From NCBI GenBank assembly GCA_016205045.1, contig JACQJM010000280.1:1-10426 (forward strand): 10,426 bases of DNA, in the 5' to 3' direction. The translations under genes were made by a program, and so were the position numbers. Source of the DNA: Elusimicrobiota bacterium. Its GTDB lineage: Bacteria > Elusimicrobiota > Elusimicrobia > JACQJN01. Every line of letters starts with the position of its first letter. The first letter of the stretch is position 1. Below the pieces are notes generated by a model. The model had not been told where the DNA came from, made no database searches, and worked only from the letters and a program-made list of their open reading frames with translations. Positions 7,137 to 10,426 of this stretch are shown one piece after another.

Positions 7137-8598
7137 AGGCTTTTTGGACGGTTTCTCTATACAGCGCCGCCCCATCCTTGCCATGAGATTTAACCCAATA
7201 AAGGGCTTCGTCCGCCTTCTGCATCAACTCCTCTAGAGATCTTGCATCCCCCGGACACGTGGCGATGCCCAAACTCACGGTAACCTGAATGGCCTGATTT
7301 TTGGAAAATTTAACCGGAAGTCGCATCTCCCGTACCTCCTGAACTAAGCGCGAACCAATGGCCTTGGCATCCTCCTCCTTGGATTGGGGCAACAGGATCA
7401 AAATCTCATCTCCCCCATAGCGACATGGAAAATCAATTTTCCGCAAACTTCTCAAGATGATGCGGGCCACCTCCTTGATGACTTGATCTCCCAGTTGATG
7501 GCCATAGGTATCATTGATCTGTTTGAAGTAATCAATGTCCATCCACAACAGGGCCAAAGGCTGATTGAACCGCTCAGAACGATAAATTTCTTCCTGAAAT
7601 CTTTGCAAGAAATAACGTCTCAGAGGAAGCTGGGTCAGGGTATCATAGAGAGAAAGGTCTTGCACTTCATCAAAAAGACGCGCGTTGTCTACCGCCAGGG
7701 CAATTTGACCGGCAAAAGATCTCAACAAACCCACATCTTCCTGAGCGATCGACTGCTGAGAGAGAAGATTGTCCACGATGAGCAAGCCCATACTCTGCCC
7801 CTGAACCTTAAGGGGTAAATAGAGAACGGTGTCCTTATACCGCTCCATCAAGGGGTCCGGCCCAGAACCCAGCACCAAATCCACAAACCGATGCACTCCT
7901 GGCTGCATGGGGATTTCCTCATGAGAAAGACTTTTGATCTGTCCACGCATGTCAGCGGACAATTCTCCCTTGAGCTTCTGGGCCTGGCGATCCACCAGAT
8001 ACAATCGCACACGATCAAAACTGAAATGCTGTTGAATGCCCTGAAGAATCAGTTTTAGGCCGTCCTCCACCCTTAAAGAGGTGGCAAAGATTTCTGTCAG
8101 GTCCGTCAAGGTGCTGACTCGTTCCAGCTGATCCCGATTCTTCCGATCCGTCCCGGCCTGATGCAGGTTTTGTGCCAATTCCTCCGCAAATCCCTGAGCC
8201 AAAGTCTTTTCCCGGTGAGTAAACGCTCGAGAAGAGGTGTGGCGCTCCAATCGCAACACGCCCAATGCCTGCGTGTGATTTTGACCAGTCCATCTCAAAG
8301 GGACGTAGAGTATGGGATGAGGAGAATGGTACAGCAAAAATTTCTTGCGCCCTTCCGTCAACTGCCACAGGGGAGAACCCTCCATTAAATGGATTTCCTC
8401 ATCCATTTCAAGGCATTGATCCCCCGCCAAAATGAGCTGCATGGTAAGAATCAGCTCCTGCGGATTGAGCAGAAATGAGCTGACCGCATCGACCCGAATA
8501 TGCTCTGCCATCAAAGAGAGGGCTCTCGCCGACAGATCCTCTAAGCTGTCATAGGGCCGATTGAGTTCTTTATGAAAATGGTATAAGAGTTCTTTCAT
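7135..8598 (-). CDS. GAF-GAF-GGDEF diguanylate cyclase
   Basis: A 487-residue cytoplasmic protein without membrane segments. Residues about 18-148 and 160-310 are two GAF-like sensory domains (the second ends with ...FAGQIALAVDNARLFDEV, a typical GAF end joined to a signalling helix). Residues about 315-480 are a GGDEF domain: SLYDTLTQLPLRRYF, MDIDYFKQINDTYGHQLGD, and active-site GGDEI at 395-399. RKID at 386-389, exactly five residues before GGDEI, is the RxxD inhibitory site. The enzyme should make cyclic di-GMP from two GTP, with product inhibition. The Phe-to-Ile change at the last signature position is unusual; the catalytic Asp and Glu are kept. The start at 8598 is preceded by a small hairpin (CTCAC-GAA-GTGAG) that abuts the ATG. 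It lies 72 nt after the solute-binding gene, probably in one transcript. Confidence 0.93.
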   Translation of the reverse strand: MKELLYHFHKELNRPYDSLEDLSARALSLMAEHIRVDAVSSFLLNPQELILTMQLILAGDQCLEMDEEIHLMEGSPLWQLTEGRKKFLLYHSPHPILYVPLRWTGQNHTQALGVLRLERHTSSRAFTHREKTLAQGFAEELAQNLHQAGTDRKNRDQLERVSTLTDLTEIFATSLRVEDGLKLILQGIQQHFSFDRVRLYLVDRQAQKLKGELSADMRGQIKSLSHEEIPMQPGVHRFVDLVLGSGPDPLMERYKDTVLYLPLKVQGQSMGLLIVDNLLSQQSIAQEDVGLLRSFAGQIALAVDNARLFDEVQDLSLYDTLTQLPLRRYFLQRFQEEIYRSERFNQPLALLWMDIDYFKQINDTYGHQLGDQVIKEVARIILRSLRKIDFPCRYGGDEILILLPQSKEEDAKAIGSRLVQEVREMRLPVKFSKNQAIQVTVSLGIATCPGDARSLEELMQKADEALYWVKSHGKDGAALYRETVQKA

Positions 8599-8670
8599 CT
8601 CACTTCGTGAGCCTCACCCTATTGGCGTAAATCCGCGTAAATATTCGAGCTTCATTCGCGTTGGGCCCCT
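8599..8670 (-). repeat. Intergenic spacer with CGCGAAT/TTTACGC repeats and a start-codon hairpin
   Basis: The spacer between the solute-binding and GGDEF genes contains AACGCGAAT and two TTTACGC copies of the same repeat family as at 7094-7136, but only a partial inverted arrangement. Bases 8599-8603 and 8607-8611 form a perfect 5-bp stem with a 3-nt loop directly before the GGDEF start codon. A GGGTGAGG stretch on the minus strand just upstream could serve as a ribosome binding site. Confidence 0.5.
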
Positions 8671-9960
8671 TTAAGCATAAAGGGAAAGAATATAATCCGC
8701 CTCCGCGGCGGTGTGGATTAATTCCTTTCGCAACATAGCCTCATTATAGTTCCGACGCAAAATCGCCCGCACTAGGTTTTCCATAGTGCGGTCAAAAATT
8801 CTCTCCAGGCTTCCCAAAATCATTAGAGAAGGCAGTGGTTTAGCAATCTCCGCGGATTTCAAAAACGCTTCCCGAAATTCGTCTTCCTGGTTGTGGGCCT
8901 GGGACTTAGCTCGGCCCCTTTCCAGTCCCGAATGACCGGAAAAACTTCCTGCCAAACCTTCCAAGGTGCAGGGAAAAGCTCCAATAGAATTAGCGTATCT
9001 CTCCTGGTTACGAGAGCCAACCAAATATTTCAAGAGACTGTAGGCCTCCTCATGATGAAGGCTGTTTTTCAAAAGGACTAAGTGCTGTGCGGAAACCACA
9101 GAGTGATGTTGTTTAGAGACCTTAGGTATCAACGTGACCCCCAAATTTTGAATCAGGGAAGCAGAGTGATCACGGTGATGAGCCTGAGGAGCGGTTCTGG
9201 GGAAACGACCCCAAATCTGAAGCGCGCAAAAGCCATCAAACAAATTTTTGGGAACTAAGCCGCTCTTCCCCAATAAAGGCATCCATCCCGAAGCCAAGAG
9301 CTGAAGGTATTCCGACATGCCTTGAATGCATTCTTCACGCTGAAACAGAGAACGCGTGTTATCACGAGAAAATAATTCACCTCCCGCGGACCAAACACAA
9401 GGGGCCAAATCCTGCAAAGAAACGGACTCTCGAGAATTGGAGTTGGCGATAGGATAAAAAACACCCGCTCGCCGAGTGTTCTTTTGTATCTTTTGGCACA
9501 CCTCTTTTAATCCTGCCCAAGTCTCCAGGTCTTTCTGGGCATCTACTTCCAGCCGATCCATCACATCCTTGCGATAATATAAAACCCTTAATTCCATCCA
9601 CCACGGCAGGGAATAAATTCCCTTGGCCGCACCTCCCTGAGGAGAACAATGTTCCCGCAAAGGAGCCCAACACCGCTCCAACGTTATCCCGGAATCTATT
9701 TCTGATAAATCCTGCAAAAGGCCTAGATGAATGAGAATGGGGGTCCACGTGTCTGGAATTTGGATCAGATCCGGAAGATTTTGTTTCTGTGCGGTTTTCA
9801 GAAAAGAAAAAAGCTGCCTCCACAAAGAACCAGCCGTTTTGACATGGATATCAATTTTGATCTCAGGGTGTTCCCGAAGGAAATCTCTTAACACCTCCCG
9901 CAAATCAGGTACGGTTAAAAATTTAGAGTTAGGAAGAACCCAGAAGTTAAGTGTTCTCAT
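8671..9960 (-). CDS. Family 1 solute-binding-protein-like protein lacking a signal peptide
   Basis: A 429-residue protein with the fold signature of ABC sugar-type binding proteins. The order of motifs is typical: TLNFWVLP near the N-terminus, FLREHPEIKIDI (27-38), LPDLIQIPDTW (62-72), IYSLPWWMELRVLYYRKDVM (115-134), TWAGLKEVCQKI (147-158), WSAGGELF (190-197), and a late EAYSLLKYLVG and GAFPCT segment. Secreted members begin with a signal peptide and lipobox; here the mature-type sequence begins at residue 3 directly after the Met, so the protein should stay in the cytoplasm. There is no permease or ATPase gene beside it. The ATG at 9960 has no Shine-Dalgarno; the upstream sequence is the TATGAG repeat, and an in-frame stop bars useful extension. 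Its neighbour is a GGDEF sensor, suggesting a ligand-sensing rather than transport role (inference). Confidence 0.82.
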   Translation of the reverse strand: MRTLNFWVLPNSKFLTVPDLREVLRDFLREHPEIKIDIHVKTAGSLWRQLFSFLKTAQKQNLPDLIQIPDTWTPILIHLGLLQDLSEIDSGITLERCWAPLREHCSPQGGAAKGIYSLPWWMELRVLYYRKDVMDRLEVDAQKDLETWAGLKEVCQKIQKNTRRAGVFYPIANSNSRESVSLQDLAPCVWSAGGELFSRDNTRSLFQREECIQGMSEYLQLLASGWMPLLGKSGLVPKNLFDGFCALQIWGRFPRTAPQAHHRDHSASLIQNLGVTLIPKVSKQHHSVVSAQHLVLLKNSLHHEEAYSLLKYLVGSRNQERYANSIGAFPCTLEGLAGSFSGHSGLERGRAKSQAHNQEDEFREAFLKSAEIAKPLPSLMILGSLERIFDRTMENLVRAILRRNYNEAMLRKELIHTAAEADYILSLYA

Positions 9961-10089
9961 GTTAGATATGAGAGATGAGTAATGAGAGATGAGTTTGGGA
10001 TATTTATAAGATAGAACTCACAAGAAATATAATTCGGGACTCTATGTAAATTCTTACTCATAACTCATATCCCATCCCTCATCCCTAAT
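9961..10089 (-). repeat. TATGAG/GATGAG inverted repeat with 61-nt AT-rich centre before the solute-binding gene
   Basis: Arms 9961-9994 and 10056-10089 match as inverted copies at 25 of 34 positions, and three of the differences become G-U pairs in minus-strand RNA. The same units make up the hairpin at 5537-5601. The central 9995-10055 is AT-rich; TATAAA (10008-10003 on the minus strand) could be a -10 box but has no convincing -35. The right arm touches the tsaD stop codon and the left arm touches the solute-binding start codon. Confidence 0.65.
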
Positions 10090-10426
10090 CATCTGCCCCA
10101 ATTCTCAAACTGCAAAGACGGATCGATCGCCGATTTTCGCGGCGGCCGCCCTTTGCGAAAACGCTGAAAAGCCACCTGGGCTATCATGGCTGCGTTGTCC
10201 GTACAGTAGATCGGTTGCACAAAAAAAACCTTCAAACCGTTTTTGCGGGCCTCGGAAGGGAACTTTTCTCTGAGACGACTATTGGCCGCCACTCCCCCTC
10301 CCACCACCACCCGGTCAATTCCAAAGGCCTTGGCCGCCTGCATGGTTTTCTGAATAAGAGTATCCACCACAGATTCTTGGAAAGAAGCGCAAACATCAGC
10401 CACGAAAGGGGTGAGGGGCGAGGGGT
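10089..10426 (-). CDS. tsaD: tRNA threonylcarbamoyladenosine transferase TsaD, C-terminal part (enters from the right edge)
   Basis: About 112 C-terminal residues of a protein normally near 340. ADVCASFQESVVDTLIQKT, VVVGGGVAANSRLREKF and CTDNAAMIA are diagnostic of TsaD/Kae1, the catalytic subunit that places threonylcarbamoyl on A37 of ANN-decoding tRNAs; the Asp in CTDNAAM belongs to its metal and substrate site. The reading frame stays open to the window edge, so the GTG at 10403 is an internal Val codon and not the start. Just before ASFQ the frame runs through a G-rich repeat on the plus strand (10408-10426) that encodes PSPLTP in a normally variable linker. Only the end of the gene is visible. 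Confidence 0.93.
   Translation of the reverse strand, partial: PSPLTPFVADVCASFQESVVDTLIQKTMQAAKAFGIDRVVVGGGVAANSRLREKFPSEARKNGLKVFFVQPIYCTDNAAMIAQVAFQRFRKGRPPRKSAIDPSLQFENWGR

Noticed and set aside
9961..10089. A miniature transposable element bounded by inverted repeats
   Set aside because: The arms consist of degenerate tandem units, they abut a stop codon and a start codon, and no target-site duplication is visible. A repeat-derived RNA structure fits as well.

Overview
The window reads as about 10.4 kb of chromosome from a Gram-negative bacterium. It has a PorV-type outer-membrane barrel, Sec signal peptides and a GGDEF signalling protein, and base composition is close to balanced. The taxon cannot be fixed from sequence alone. 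The mix of very long eukaryote-like enzymes, coiled-coil envelope proteins and intergenic spaces packed with short TATGAG- and ATTCG-type repeats suggests an uncultured lineage such as Omnitrophota or a relative; this is a weak inference. No tRNA, rRNA, CRISPR array or transposase was seen.

Layout. Positions 1-175 are a structured leader with two stem-loops. Positions 176-3769 (+) encode a 1197-residue exported protein: signal peptide, Pro/Ser/Thr-rich linker, a complete fatty-acid alpha-dioxygenase (cyclooxygenase-like haem peroxidase) domain with all its key residues, two hydrophobic hairpins, and a C-terminal region that I align to caleosin (plant and fungal lipid-droplet peroxygenase). 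Convergent to it, on the minus strand, are five genes in transcription order: tsaD (3' part only, entering from the right edge), a solute-binding-protein-like protein with no signal peptide, a GAF-GAF-GGDEF diguanylate cyclase, a PorV/UPF0164-type outer-membrane barrel with a coiled-coil tail, and a membrane-anchored coiled-coil/beta-propeller protein.

Every gap in the minus-strand set holds short-repeat arrays. At three of four gaps they are arranged as imperfect inverted repeats. The TATGAG/GATGAG type lies before the solute-binding and coiled-coil genes; the ATTCG/CGCGAAT type lies before the GGDEF and barrel genes. The one before the barrel gene folds so that the start codon sits in an 18-nt loop, and its 3' arm is the signal-peptide coding sequence. 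The coiled-coil gene has a good sigma70-type promoter (TTGACA-16-TACACT) whose transcript would begin at the base of the hairpin.

How the genes may work together. The alpha-dioxygenase/caleosin polypeptide would couple, or once coupled, two steps of oxylipin formation that plants carry out with separate proteins on lipid droplets; the caleosin half has lost one haem-ligand histidine and its EF-hand loop. The leaderless binding protein beside the GGDEF enzyme suggests intracellular ligand sensing linked to cyclic di-GMP. The barrel and the coiled-coil/propeller protein look like envelope components that could contact each other in the periplasm. These functional links are inference.
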